Assembly (NCBI RefSeq): GCF_046506625.1
Contig: NZ_JBKFFP010000005.1
Coordinates: 1-64,000 of the forward strand
Source of the DNA: Zhengella sedimenti
GTDB taxonomy: Bacteria > Pseudomonadota > Alphaproteobacteria > Rhizobiales > Rhizobiaceae
Length of the DNA stretch: 64,000 bases
Direction of reading: 5' to 3'
The notes under the pieces were generated by a model. That model did no database searches. It was not told the origin of the DNA and was given only the letters and a program-made list of their open reading frames with translations. Positions 43,566 through 51,952 of the stretch are shown in pieces (position 1 is the first letter of the stretch; the number at the start of each line of letters is the position of its first letter). A program made the position numbers and the translations under genes.

Positions 43566-45482
43566 CTATTCTCCGGCCCTGCGCCAGATCGCGTAGCCCG
43601 GGATTTCCGTGTCGAGACGGTAGTCGCGCCAGGCGCCGGCGAAGTCCGGATCGGCCTTGAGGAAGGCCAGCCAGTCGAACGGGATGTCGCCGAAGCCGGT
43701 CTTTTCCTCGCGCATGTCGACGATCACGATGTCCGGCCGGTTCTTGACGAAGTCCTCCGCGGCGGTCTGGCGGGCATGGGCGGCCATGTCCTCCAGCGCC
43801 TTGCGCCGCTCCACGTCGGTCTCCGGCGTGGATGCAAGCCCGGCAATCGCGCCGGGAACAAGCCACTGGCTCGGATAGCGGCTGGTCCAGCGCATGTCCG
43901 TCATGTTCACCATCGGGAACGCGGCCCAGACATTGCTGGCAAAGACCATGACGCCCTTGCCTTCCGAACCGCTGCCGATGGCGTCCGCCATCGCATGGGC
44001 AACGGGGTTCTGATGCGGTCCGCGCATCAGCGGTATCACGACGCAGGGATAGACGATCAGCATGGCGATCGCGAGCGGCACGATGCGTTGCGCGCGCAGG
44101 AGGAGCGCCCCTGTCCATGCGCTGGCGATCAGCGCCATGCCCAGCGCCGGAAGCAACTGGTAATGCCACCCCTTGAACTGGATGACATAGATGGCCGTGA
44201 GCGCCAGCGTGGCCGCCAGCAGTCCCGCGCCGAAACGGCCTTCGGCGGTTCGCGGCAGGTACGGAAGCAGCAGCGCCGCAACCAGCAGCGCAATGTAGTC
44301 TTCCACGAGCCAGGGCAGGAAATCGGCAAGCCCGCCGCCATAGCCGCCATAGACGAGACGGCCGATCGGCACGACCAGTTCAAGGTAATCGGGAAAGAAG
44401 GCAAGGATGGCGGCGAGGTAGAGAAGCGCCGCGCCGCCGAAGACGAGGTTGTCCGCGGCGAAGGCCGGCCGCAGGCTGCGCGTGGCGACGATCTGCATGA
44501 GGGTAAAGGTCGCCGGCAGGATCAGGAAATGCGGCTTCAGAAGCAGGCCCGGCACCGCGTAGAGGGCAAGCGCCGCCATGGCTGCCGCAGGCAGCGTCCA
44601 GCCGGCAAGGCGCATCGCCGAGGCCACGATCCAGGGCAGGGCAAGGATGAGGAAGATGTGCTCGCGCTGGCCGAAATCGAGCAACGACGTGATCAGCAGC
44701 GCCCCCGCCGATGCGGCCACGAGCAGCGTGCGCGGAACATTGCCGGCCGGGATCTGCCGGGCAAGCCGGTCCACCAGGAACACCGTGACGGCAATGGCCA
44801 TGAACAGGGCGGCTAGCAGGGCCGTGCCATCCTGCAGGCCGGACCAGTCGCCGAAGACCAGCACCGCGCGGGTGATCAGGAACGCCATGGGCGGATTGAT
44901 TTCCATGACGTCGGAATAGAGCGAAGCGCCATCCATCCACATGCGCGTGGCGACCAGATACCAGCTTGTGTCGCCGTTGAAGGGCCGCCCGTGGAGCATG
45001 GTCCAGGCCACCGCGCCGGCAAGCGCGGCCACGGCCAGCCCGGCATGGCCGTGCCAGGCTCCGGTCCCGGACGCCGGACGGTCCGGCGCTTGGGCCGCAA
45101 CGGGCGCAAAGGCCCAGAAGCGGCTGGCGAGATAGGTCGAGGCGGGCACCACCGCCACGATGGCCAGCAGCGCGAGGCCATAGTCGAGCCCGAGCCAGCC
45201 GGTCACCGCAAGCGTGATCGCATGGCTCGTCAGGAAGGCGACCAGCGAGACCACGAGGAAGCGCCGCAGGTGGATGTCATGGTTGCCCTGCCGCCGGAAG
45301 CTCCAGTGGTGGTGCCCGAAATAGGACGCCAGGAAGGCGGAAACGAACCCGGCAGCGTTCGCAGCCGCGGGCTCGAATGCCAGGCCGCGATAGGCGAGCC
45401 ATGCCACCGCGACATGAATGCCGGTGGCCAGCAGGCCCACCATGGAAAAGCGGGCCAGTTGCCTTATGGACGCGATGGTCAT
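43566..45482 (-). CDS. GtrA-like domain fused to a GT39/ArnT-like polytopic membrane glycosyltransferase
   Basis: 638 residues. About 1-125 is a four-helix GtrA-type domain (ARFSMVGLLATGIHVAVAWLAY; ASYFGHHHWSF; YLASRFWAF). The remainder has about ten further helices with a periplasmic acidic loop near the first one (GRPFNGDTSWYLVATRMWMDG; DVMEINPPMAFLI), typical of GT-C/PMT-type transferases that use polyprenyl-phosphate sugars. The start overlaps the methyltransferase stop by four bases (ATGA). Third gene of a GT2-methyltransferase-GtrA/GT-C operon for glycosylating a surface molecule. Confidence 0.85.
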   Translation of the reverse strand: MTIASIRQLARFSMVGLLATGIHVAVAWLAYRGLAFEPAAANAAGFVSAFLASYFGHHHWSFRRQGNHDIHLRRFLVVSLVAFLTSHAITLAVTGWLGLDYGLALLAIVAVVPASTYLASRFWAFAPVAAQAPDRPASGTGAWHGHAGLAVAALAGAVAWTMLHGRPFNGDTSWYLVATRMWMDGASLYSDVMEINPPMAFLITRAVLVFGDWSGLQDGTALLAALFMAIAVTVFLVDRLARQIPAGNVPRTLLVAASAGALLITSLLDFGQREHIFLILALPWIVASAMRLAGWTLPAAAMAALALYAVPGLLLKPHFLILPATFTLMQIVATRSLRPAFAADNLVFGGAALLYLAAILAFFPDYLELVVPIGRLVYGGYGGGLADFLPWLVEDYIALLVAALLLPYLPRTAEGRFGAGLLAATLALTAIYVIQFKGWHYQLLPALGMALIASAWTGALLLRAQRIVPLAIAMLIVYPCVVIPLMRGPHQNPVAHAMADAIGSGSEGKGVMVFASNVWAAFPMVNMTDMRWTSRYPSQWLVPGAIAGLASTPETDVERRKALEDMAAHARQTAAEDFVKNRPDIVIVDMREEKTGFGDIPFDWLAFLKADPDFAGAWRDYRLDTEIPGYAIWRRAGE

Positions 45483-46213
45483 CGCCGCTCGGCCACCGCA
45501 TAGAGGGAAAGCCCGACCGGAAAGCGGATGCTCGATCCCAGCGCGTGGCGCTCAAGGGAAAAGACCTTGTAGAGAAGGCGGTTGACCGGCCCGGCGGGCA
45601 TCTCCTCGCCCGGCTTGCCCGGTCCGAACAGCCGCGCCTTGATCCGCGCCGCGACGGCCAGCGGAAACAGCAGGACGTTGAAATAGCTCATGCGCGAAAC
45701 GCTGAGGCCGGCCGCCTCGATGGTCTCCCGCAAGGCGGTAGCTGTGTAGCGGCGCTTGTGATGGTGGCGCTCGTCATGCTCGGACCACAGCCAGGGCATG
45801 GCGGGAACCGTGATGAGGATGCGCCCGTCCGGCCGCAGCTTCGCGCCGAGCGCGCTGAGCGATGCCCGGTCCTCCTCCACATGCTCCAGCACGTCGAACA
45901 GCGCCACGAGATCGTAGGTCCCGTCCGGCTGCGTGATGCGCGAGGGCAGTTCACCGGGTTCCACGGCCGTGATGCCGCGCGCATTGGCAAGGCGCCGGGC
46001 GTCCTCGTCGAACTCGAAGGCGTCCACATGGCCGAAGCGGGCCAGCATTTCCAGGTTGCCGCCGGAGCCGCAGCCGGCCTCCAGGATCGCCAGTTTCCTG
46101 GACCCGGCCGGGAAATTCGCCTCGATCAGCCGCTCGATGATGGCGCGGCGTCCGGCGAACCACCAATGGTCCCTCTCGTTTTCGGCCATGGATTCATAGG
46201 CGCCGCGCTGCAT
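45479..46213 (-). CDS. Class I SAM-dependent methyltransferase
   Basis: 244 residues from ATG 46213, four bases after the GT2 stop. SAM motif ILEAGCGSGGNLEMLARFG, acidic VDAFEFDE, and DVLEHVEEDRASLSAL are typical of methyltransferases in polysaccharide clusters. The N-terminal MAENERDHWWFAGRRAIIERLI also recurs in that group. It is coupled to its neighbours on both sides, so it probably modifies the lipid-linked sugar or glycan made by them. Confidence 0.87.
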   Translation of the reverse strand: MQRGAYESMAENERDHWWFAGRRAIIERLIEANFPAGSRKLAILEAGCGSGGNLEMLARFGHVDAFEFDEDARRLANARGITAVEPGELPSRITQPDGTYDLVALFDVLEHVEEDRASLSALGAKLRPDGRILITVPAMPWLWSEHDERHHHKRRYTATALRETIEAAGLSVSRMSYFNVLLFPLAVAARIKARLFGPGKPGEEMPAGPVNRLLYKVFSLERHALGSSIRFPVGLSLYAVAERR

Positions 46214-46217
46214 GGCT

Positions 46218-47207
46218 TCAGAACCCTTCCATTTCGTCGATGACATAGAGCGGCCGGCGGCGCACAGCATTGGCCGTGCGCCCGACATATTCGCCCATCA
46301 CGCCGAGGCCGAGCAGGTTCAGCCCGCCCAGGAACAGCACCGCGACGATGGTGGAGGTGTAGCCGGGCACGTCATTGCCGGAGATCATCCACGAGGCGAC
46401 CAGGAACAGCGCGTAGAACATGGCGGCCAGGGCGATGGCGCCGCCAATCGCCGTCCAGACCCGCAAGGGCAGGATCGAGAACGACACGATGCCGTCCACG
46501 GCCAGTTGCAGCAGCTTCCAGTAGCGCCACTTGCTTTCCCCGTCATTGCGCGCGGGGCGCACGTAATGGACTTCCTCGGTACGGTAGCCGACCCAGGACA
46601 CCAGCCCCTTGTTGAAGCGGAATCCCTCTTCCAGCGTGTTGAGCGTATCCACCACCTTGCGGTCCAGCAGTCGGAAATCGCCGACATTGTCGGGGATCGG
46701 ATGTTCCGACAGGTAGTTGAAGAGACGGTAGAAGCCGTTCGCCGTGCGCCGCTTGACGGCGGTGTCGGACGTGCGGTCGATGCGGCGCGCATTGACCACG
46801 TGGGCGCCCGCGCGCCACTTGGCGACCATCTCGGCAACCAGGTCGGGCGGATCCTGCAGGTCGACATCCATCGGGATCACGGCGGCGCCTGCGGCATGCC
46901 GGATGCCGGCGGCAAGCGCGGCCTCCTTGCCGAAATTGCGCGACAGGCGGATGACGCGGATATCGCCGCATTCGGCGGCCATCCGGCTGAGCAGCGCAAA
47001 GGTGTTGTCGCTCGATCCGTCATCCACGAAGACGAATTCGGCCCCGGCGTCGCTGTCTGCGGCCTCGAGGGCCCGCGCGACGGCCGGCCGTGTGACCGAG
47101 AGGAACCGGCGGATGCTGTCCTGCTCGTTGAGAACCGGGACGACGATGGAAAGGCATGGAGCCGGCCGTTCGGCCATCGTGGCGTGCATGCGCGAGACTG
47201 TCTGCAT
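46218..47207 (-). CDS. GT2 polyprenyl-phosphate glycosyltransferase (GtrB/DPM-like)
   Basis: 329 residues. GT2 start LSIVVPVLNEQDSI, VFVDDGSSDNTF (DDGS), the DxD-type MDVDLQDPPDL, and two C-terminal membrane helices with the ending GEYVGR typical of GtrB/ArnC-like enzymes. It transfers a sugar to undecaprenyl phosphate; the GtrA part of the fusion encoded downstream would flip it. First gene of the three-gene leftward operon. Confidence 0.92.
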   Translation of the reverse strand: MQTVSRMHATMAERPAPCLSIVVPVLNEQDSIRRFLSVTRPAVARALEAADSDAGAEFVFVDDGSSDNTFALLSRMAAECGDIRVIRLSRNFGKEAALAAGIRHAAGAAVIPMDVDLQDPPDLVAEMVAKWRAGAHVVNARRIDRTSDTAVKRRTANGFYRLFNYLSEHPIPDNVGDFRLLDRKVVDTLNTLEEGFRFNKGLVSWVGYRTEEVHYVRPARNDGESKWRYWKLLQLAVDGIVSFSILPLRVWTAIGGAIALAAMFYALFLVASWMISGNDVPGYTSTIVAVLFLGGLNLLGLGVMGEYVGRTANAVRRRPLYVIDEMEGF

Positions 47208-47544
47208 CTCGGAAATCTCTCGAACGGGTGGCCAGACCGGACCAGAAGCAACCGGCCGGCGGAATGCATCGGCAGCCTCATTCCTAGGCCCGGTACTGTA
47301 AAAATTCTGATAATTGCCGGCCTGGATGGTCTTTGCCGCAGGGCCTGCCCGATCCGGTCAAGGCCGGTTTCCGCGATCCGGGATCGATGCATTCAGCGGT
47401 GAGATCAACGGTGGTCGTTATAGCGGTGGACTTGATGGCGGTTGGCAACGCCGACAGATTTTGATTGCCAGAGTCGCAATCCGTTCCCGTCCGCCGCTGC
47501 CATCGCAATACTCGTCGCTTTCTGGGTATGATAGGGTCTGAACC
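47208..47544. other. Gap between the glycan operon and the AT-rich cassette
   Basis: 337 bases where base composition changes from GC-rich (right of the GT2 gene start) to AT-rich. No coding frame with familiar sequence, tRNA or clear terminator was seen; it probably contains the operon promoter and the edge of the acquired DNA. Confidence 0.4.
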
Positions 47545-48672
47545 CTAATTCCGAGTAATAAAATCAAAAAATTTAATATTCGGATACATAATACGGTATT
47601 TAACAGCTATATTTAACGCCCATTCATTCAGCTTCAATGCATTTACAACAGAAGAAAGACGAAAAAAATGTTCAAATAGAAAGCGATCAGTCAATTCATC
47701 GATTTCCGAAAATATCATTTCTAAATAAGTACGATCTTTTGCTGCAATTGAGGAGCGTATTGCCAGCTCTATTGCAGCCGGATGATAATTAAGAAATTTC
47801 AAGGATTTATATGAAAGTTCAAGGCTACTAGAGTAATGCCCCGCTCGAAAAAGTACACGCGCTAAGTCTAGTTTGAAATGGGACAAAATATATCTATTCA
47901 AACTGGATTGTTCAGAGTCTTGTGATTCCAAACCGCGCTCAACAATAAGTTTATTATGATGTGAATTTTCGGAAACCAGGTCTCGCCATAGGTAATATAA
48001 TGGAGTATTCGCCCAATTTATCTCCAAAGTATCAGCCGCCATTAAATCAATCGGATGTAAATTTAAGAAAAAAATTCCAGGGCTATTTTTTAAATTATTA
48101 ATAAGGTTATTTACATCCAAAAAATTATTAATACAATTCCAATTATCAAACGACAATTCAATTATACTGGAAAGCATTTCACCGGTAACATGACCGGGAT
48201 GAAAAAAATTGCAATTCTCCTTCTGTGACTTCCAAAAACGGTTATGATCAAATGATCCCACCCCGCACTTTTCTATTGTATTTCTAAACTCGATTTTTTC
48301 AAACTCAAGCGAGCGAGCTATAGAGCGTTCTGTCACTACCCTTTCACGAACAGCCATGAACTGCGGCCAGGGCGCTCGATAATGTAAGTATGGGAAATTA
48401 ATGATATGATCAGCATAGCTCTCATACTTCGAAGATATCTTTACAAAGCGATCAAGGCTTGACTGTTGTACGATAAAAATAACTAAACCATCGTATCGGT
48501 CAAGAAAAGATTGGAGAAAAGATTCGTCTATATAAGAAATCCCATCAACAGGTTCAATACCATCGAACTTCTCCCCAAATACCAATAAATCGATATCTGA
48601 AGATACAAGAAACTTGGCAAAATATTGAACCTGACAGTTTCCAAACAGTACGATCAACATACTGTTACCCAT
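47545..48672 (-). CDS. WcbI-like polysaccharide biosynthesis protein with helical C-terminal extension
   Basis: 375 residues, strongly AT-rich codon use. The N-terminal region opens with LIVLFGNCQVQYFAKFL, the GNCQ signature of the WcbI family (capsule biosynthesis in Burkholderia; CoA-binding, putative acyltransferase), and further carries FHPGHVTGEML and NLHPIDLMA. Residues about 260-375 are TPR-like helices (LDLARVLFRAGHYSSSLELSYKSLKFL) not expected in the minimal family. The start overlaps the carrier protein gene by eight bases. Last gene of the cassette; best guess is transfer of the group loaded on the carrier protein or an acetyl group. Confidence 0.72.
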   Translation of the reverse strand: MGNSMLIVLFGNCQVQYFAKFLVSSDIDLLVFGEKFDGIEPVDGISYIDESFLQSFLDRYDGLVIFIVQQSSLDRFVKISSKYESYADHIINFPYLHYRAPWPQFMAVRERVVTERSIARSLEFEKIEFRNTIEKCGVGSFDHNRFWKSQKENCNFFHPGHVTGEMLSSIIELSFDNWNCINNFLDVNNLINNLKNSPGIFFLNLHPIDLMAADTLEINWANTPLYYLWRDLVSENSHHNKLIVERGLESQDSEQSSLNRYILSHFKLDLARVLFRAGHYSSSLELSYKSLKFLNYHPAAIELAIRSSIAAKDRTYLEMIFSEIDELTDRFLFEHFFRLSSVVNALKLNEWALNIAVKYRIMYPNIKFFDFITRN

Positions 48673-48913
48673 TTTTGCGCAACATTTCAGCTTCTTTAAT
48701 CAATTCACCGACATTCTCGAGACTACCTATTTTTTCAATATCGAATTCAAAATTCAACGCATCTTCAATTGCCATCAATAAAGCGACATTTTCTACGGAA
48801 TCCCAACCCGGAATATCAAGGGCAGTAGTTTCAGCATTTATTTTCTCAATCGGGTAATCAAAATGAAGGGAAATTATGCTCTTAATTGATTCAGAAATGT
48901 TTTCATATTTCAT
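48665..48913 (-). CDS. Acyl carrier protein (DltC-like role)
   Basis: 82 residues, acidic and four-helical. The phosphopantetheine attachment site is Ser39 in GWDSVENVALLMAIED. It is a stand-alone carrier beside an adenylation enzyme, so it likely accepts the activated amino acid or acyl group as a thioester. It overlaps both neighbours by about ten bases, indicating translational coupling. AT-rich like the rest of the cassette. Confidence 0.88.
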   Translation of the reverse strand: MKYENISESIKSIISLHFDYPIEKINAETTALDIPGWDSVENVALLMAIEDALNFEFDIEKIGSLENVGELIKEAEMLRKNG

Positions 48914-49394
48914 CGGTATTTACTCCGTTTTTCCTCATCGATATCATCTCCTGTTCGAAGTTATTAAAACTCCAGAACCTCAAAGCTAGATCATTCCCTC
49001 TTACGACTTGTAGTTCAACCGAATTAACTCCGTTGTCTCGAAACCATTTTTCCAAAGTTTGATAGAGCTCCCTGGCCAATCCGCTGCGGCGGAATTCTGG
49101 AGTTACATATATAAGATTGACAAAGCCAACCAGTTCAGGAGGAGCTGTCGATGGTGAATTCTTCAAAGATCCCTCGATGAAGCCAACAAATTTACCATTA
49201 GAAAATGCACCATATATTATTCGTGACTTATTTCGGCTCTTGCCATAGTTTCTGACCCAAAAATCGAATGCATCATTTCTAATCAGGGGCCTATTGATAA
49301 GACCATGAAAAACGCTATAGCACTCGAAATACAGATCGCGTATATTCGAGTTTAGCAACTGGGATTCATTAATCGCTATAACTTCATAAATCAT
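48903..49394 (-). CDS. GNAT family N-acetyltransferase
   Basis: 163 residues from ATG 49394, which overlaps the adenylation gene end by 11 bases; a TTG at 49406 is an alternative. The acetyl-CoA-binding motif A is VNLIYVTPEFRRSGLARELYQTLEKWF, followed by VELQVVRGNDLALRFW and the F-N-N-F motif region typical of GNATs. It could acetylate the amino group of the carrier-bound amino acid, or a sugar amine. The substrate is inferred only from context. Confidence 0.85.
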   Translation of the reverse strand: MIYEVIAINESQLLNSNIRDLYFECYSVFHGLINRPLIRNDAFDFWVRNYGKSRNKSRIIYGAFSNGKFVGFIEGSLKNSPSTAPPELVGFVNLIYVTPEFRRSGLARELYQTLEKWFRDNGVNSVELQVVRGNDLALRFWSFNNFEQEMISMRKNGVNTDEI

Positions 49395-50901
49395 GGTTTT
49401 TACCAACCAATTCCTTTAGATAAACATAATCAATTTTATCATTAGTGTTTTTTGGCATACTTTCTAAGAAAATAATTCGATCTGGAATCATATATGTTGG
49501 CAATATTTCACGTAGTCTAAATATGATTTCTTGCTCACGGAATGTTGCTCCCGAAACAAACCCAAAGAGGCGAGTATATGATGAAGGTGCATCTGGACTC
49601 CCTGCTACGGCAGCAACGAGGTCTGTATTTGCTGATTGGCGCAATGCTCCCTCGACTTCGCCCAATTCGACGCGATAGCCTCTAAGTTTGATCTGGCTGT
49701 CTAGCCGTCCGCGGAAAAGAAAGCCCGATTCTTGATCATATGTGCCGAGATCCCCCGTTAAATACCAACGCGTTCCATCTTCAATTACAAATTTTTCTTT
49801 TGTCTTCTGATTATCATTGAGATAACCTGGAGAAAGCTGCAGGCCAGAGAGCATTATTTCTCCGTCGACAGACAATTTCATTTGCTGGTTGCCTATTGGT
49901 TCCCCTAGAGGGACTGTTTCGTTGTTATTCGGTGATATGCCCCATTCATATGAGCTGAACGCGATTGTTGCTTCGGTGGGACCATACAGATTGACAATTC
50001 TTGCGTTTGGGGCGGCCTGTGCGCAAGTGATTGCCAAGCTTTCTGGGAGTGCTTCACCACAGAAAAATAAGGTCTTCAGACTCTGTAATGTTTTCGGCTT
50101 CAATAGGCCGAGAGTTTTGGCTTGTGCAGCTGCCGAAGGAACTGTTAACCAATGATTTGCATTTGAATTCTTAATCATTCGAGGCGCCATTTGTGCGGCT
50201 CCGGCAGGGATGGATAAAAGCTTGCCGCCCTGCATCCATGTTAGAACCATATCATGAACAGACAGATCGAATGTCATCTCAACGGCTTGTGCAATAATTT
50301 CCATGTTGGAAAAGGGATAGATATCAATCATGCTATCTGCATAAGATAATAAATTATCATATGTAATAGGTACGCCTTTCGGCATCCCAGTAGAGCCGGA
50401 CGTAAACATTATATATGCTAAATTATTTAAATTATGTGATTGAAAAATAATGTTATCAGTAACACTAAATTCGATTGGATCCCTATCCAGGGACATATGG
50501 ATAATTGGGATTTGGACAGCACGAACACATTCCATAGCATGTTTGTTTTTGTCCGGGGAGCTACAATATACAAGTGAAGGTTTAGCCTGCGCGAATACAT
50601 TTAATATTCTATCATTAGGCCAATTTGGATTAATGGGTATGTAACAATATCCGTTAGCGAGGCATGTATAAATCGCGGAATAAGTCGCGACATCGCGATT
50701 AGTAAAAATTGCGATTCGAATTTGAGTGTTGTTATTCGACAAAATTTGTAAGGTGCGGTCTAAAGTATTGGCCATGCTTATAAGTGCACCATACGAAATC
50801 TCATGCCCTTGAGCGCGGATCGCTGGTTGTTCAGCGTATCTCTCCGCAACATTTCGAAGCCGTGACGGAAGCGAATTTGCAGCCAACATGTGACACCCCA
50901 T
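49384..50901 (-). CDS. Stand-alone amino acid adenylation enzyme (DltA-like AMP-forming ligase)
   Basis: 505 residues. Adenylation motifs are complete: A3 FTSGSTGMPKG (166-176), A4 FDLSVHD (211-217), A5 NLYGPTEATIA (304-314), A7 YLTGDLG (380-386), A8 FRGRLDSQIKLRGYRVELGEVE near 396-417, and the A10 Lys489 (NTNDKID). Asp212 in FDLS occupies the position that binds the substrate amino group in amino-acid-activating domains, and FDLSV is also how DltA reads. It therefore likely activates an amino acid and loads the carrier protein encoded two genes on. No condensation or thioester domains are fused. A second ATG at 50889 is possible. Confidence 0.88.
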   Translation of the reverse strand: MGCHMLAANSLPSRLRNVAERYAEQPAIRAQGHEISYGALISMANTLDRTLQILSNNNTQIRIAIFTNRDVATYSAIYTCLANGYCYIPINPNWPNDRILNVFAQAKPSLVYCSSPDKNKHAMECVRAVQIPIIHMSLDRDPIEFSVTDNIIFQSHNLNNLAYIMFTSGSTGMPKGVPITYDNLLSYADSMIDIYPFSNMEIIAQAVEMTFDLSVHDMVLTWMQGGKLLSIPAGAAQMAPRMIKNSNANHWLTVPSAAAQAKTLGLLKPKTLQSLKTLFFCGEALPESLAITCAQAAPNARIVNLYGPTEATIAFSSYEWGISPNNNETVPLGEPIGNQQMKLSVDGEIMLSGLQLSPGYLNDNQKTKEKFVIEDGTRWYLTGDLGTYDQESGFLFRGRLDSQIKLRGYRVELGEVEGALRQSANTDLVAAVAGSPDAPSSYTRLFGFVSGATFREQEIIFRLREILPTYMIPDRIIFLESMPKNTNDKIDYVYLKELVGKNHDL

Positions 50902-50980
50902 TTGCCTTTTTTGGTAATCACTGAAGTTTCACATTTCAACTCCCTAGCTCAGCAGAATAACAAAAAGAATGATAATTTCC

Positions 50981-51009
50981 ATTATCCATCCCGCCCACCA
51001 CCCCCCCCC
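50981..51009 (-). promoter_or_regulatory. Candidate cassette promoter with homopolymer tract in its upstream part
   Basis: On the minus strand a T6G9 tract (51015-51001) lies 14 bases before GATAAT (50986-50981), a good -10 hexamer. No good -35 is seen at normal spacing; a TTGGGG at the tract edge lies 19 bases away, so loss of two Gs would bring it to 17. Translation starts 80-92 bases downstream. Confidence 0.3.
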
Positions 51010-51101
51010 AAAAAATCCGCCACTCGCGGCACCCAACCGCCCCACATTTCTTCCGAGGCGCTCGCCGCGGTCCGGTCCCTCTTTCCCGCCCGTCTGCGTG
51101 C

Positions 51102-51130
51102 TTGACTTCCGTTTCGCACCGGTCAATCTA
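51102..51130 (+). promoter_or_regulatory. tRNA-Gly promoter
   Basis: TTGACT (51102-51107), 17-base spacer, AATCTA (51125-51130); the tRNA begins 13 bases downstream. Confidence 0.55.
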
Positions 51131-51143
51131 GGCGCCTGGCCCG

Positions 51144-51218
51144 GCGGGTGTAGTTCAGTGGTAGAACGCAAGCTTCCCAAGCTTGATGTCGTGGGTTCGA
51201 TCCCCATCGCCCGCTCCA
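51144..51218 (+). tRNA. tRNA-Gly (anticodon CCC)
   Basis: Complete cloverleaf: acceptor GCGGGTG pairs with CGCCCGC (one G-T), anticodon stem CAAGC/GCTTG around loop TTCCCAA, T arm GTGGG/CCCAT with TTCGATC, and an encoded CCA at 51216-51218. Part of its 3' half is repeated at 54837-54877, marking it as a probable integration site. Confidence 0.95.
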
Positions 51219-51219
51219 G
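51179..51219 (+). repeat. Direct repeat copy 1 (3' half of tRNA-Gly; att-like)
   Basis: 41 bases matching 54837-54877 at 36 positions; the last 23 (51197-51219) are identical. All five differences are transitions. Tyrosine recombinases commonly integrate at tRNA 3' ends and leave such a copy at the far end. Confidence 0.75.
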
Positions 51220-51363
51220 CCCTTTTCCGGGTATCCGGCAGTCGCTTTCGTCCGGGCTGCGCTGGCAAGGCGGGTAAGGGCGGCGCACACGGTCTCGCGC
51301 TTTCCCTTTCGTCGGTCCCCCGGCATCCCGTCCGTTTCGCCGGCATGCCGCAAGCCTCCCGTG

Positions 51364-51858
51364 CTATCCGCGCGGCGCCCGCGCGCGGTCGAACGCCGCC
51401 AGCATGGCCGCCAGGTATGCAATCGAATCGCCGGTCGAATCCTCCAGGTCCGATGCCGCCGTCCGCGAGACCGAGAGCCGCCCGTCCGCATCCCGGATAA
51501 TCCAGCCCTTTTCCTGGAGCACGGCGACCTTGCGGCGGACGGTTTCGCGCGGAATGCCGGAATAATCGGCGATCGACTGGATGTTGATCGGCTGCTGAAG
51601 ATGCTCGTCATCGCCCGGATGGGTCATCTGGCGATGGGTGAGCAGTTCGGGCGACCAGTTCTCCGGCCGTGTCCTGTCGCCGATGACCGCCAGGACAAGC
51701 AGCAGGTCGAGATCGCCGTCGAAACGGGCGCGCAACTGGGTCAGCAGGCGGATGAAGGCTGCCAGGTGGACTGGCCAGACGATGCCGAAGTGCTTTCTCA
51801 CAAATGCTTCGGGCTTTTCGTCGTCCAGTGCCGCGCGCGCGGTTTGCTGCTTGTCCAT
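51364..51858 (-). CDS. Winged helix-turn-helix transcriptional regulator
   Basis: 164 residues. The C-terminal half has an HTH with wing (INIQSIADYSGIPRETVRRKVAVLQEKGWIIRD) like those of Crp/Fnr and MarR-related regulators; the N-terminal half (FGIVWPVHLAAFIRLLTQLRARFDGDLDLLLVLAVIG) is helical and has no recognisable cyclic-nucleotide domain. It is divergent from the barrel/hydrolase pair and is the obvious candidate for controlling it. Confidence 0.72.
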   Translation of the reverse strand: MDKQQTARAALDDEKPEAFVRKHFGIVWPVHLAAFIRLLTQLRARFDGDLDLLLVLAVIGDRTRPENWSPELLTHRQMTHPGDDEHLQQPINIQSIADYSGIPRETVRRKVAVLQEKGWIIRDADGRLSVSRTAASDLEDSTGDSIAYLAAMLAAFDRARAPRG

Positions 51859-51952
51859 CCGGTCCGCCCATTTTGGGTGTCGATCAGCTTGAGCTTCTTA
51901 CGAAGCTTAATACTATCCGTGGCTGGTTGGAAATCCGTTAGGGTGTCGAGGA

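Larger units (their letters stand above)
47545..50901. other. AT-rich, probably horizontally acquired four-gene cassette
   Basis: All four genes run leftwards with small overlaps. Two sampled 60-base lines (48001 and 48481) count 40% and 32% G+C, against the plainly GC-rich flanks. It lies between a glycan operon and a tRNA-Gly gene. Order from the promoter side: amino-acid adenylation enzyme, GNAT, acyl carrier protein, WcbI-like protein. Confidence 0.8.
50902..51143. other. Intergenic region between the cassette and tRNA-Gly
   Basis: 242 bases that change from AT-rich to GC-rich. It holds the C9A6 homopolymer tract (51001-51015), a leftward -10-like element and the tRNA promoter. Confidence 0.5.
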
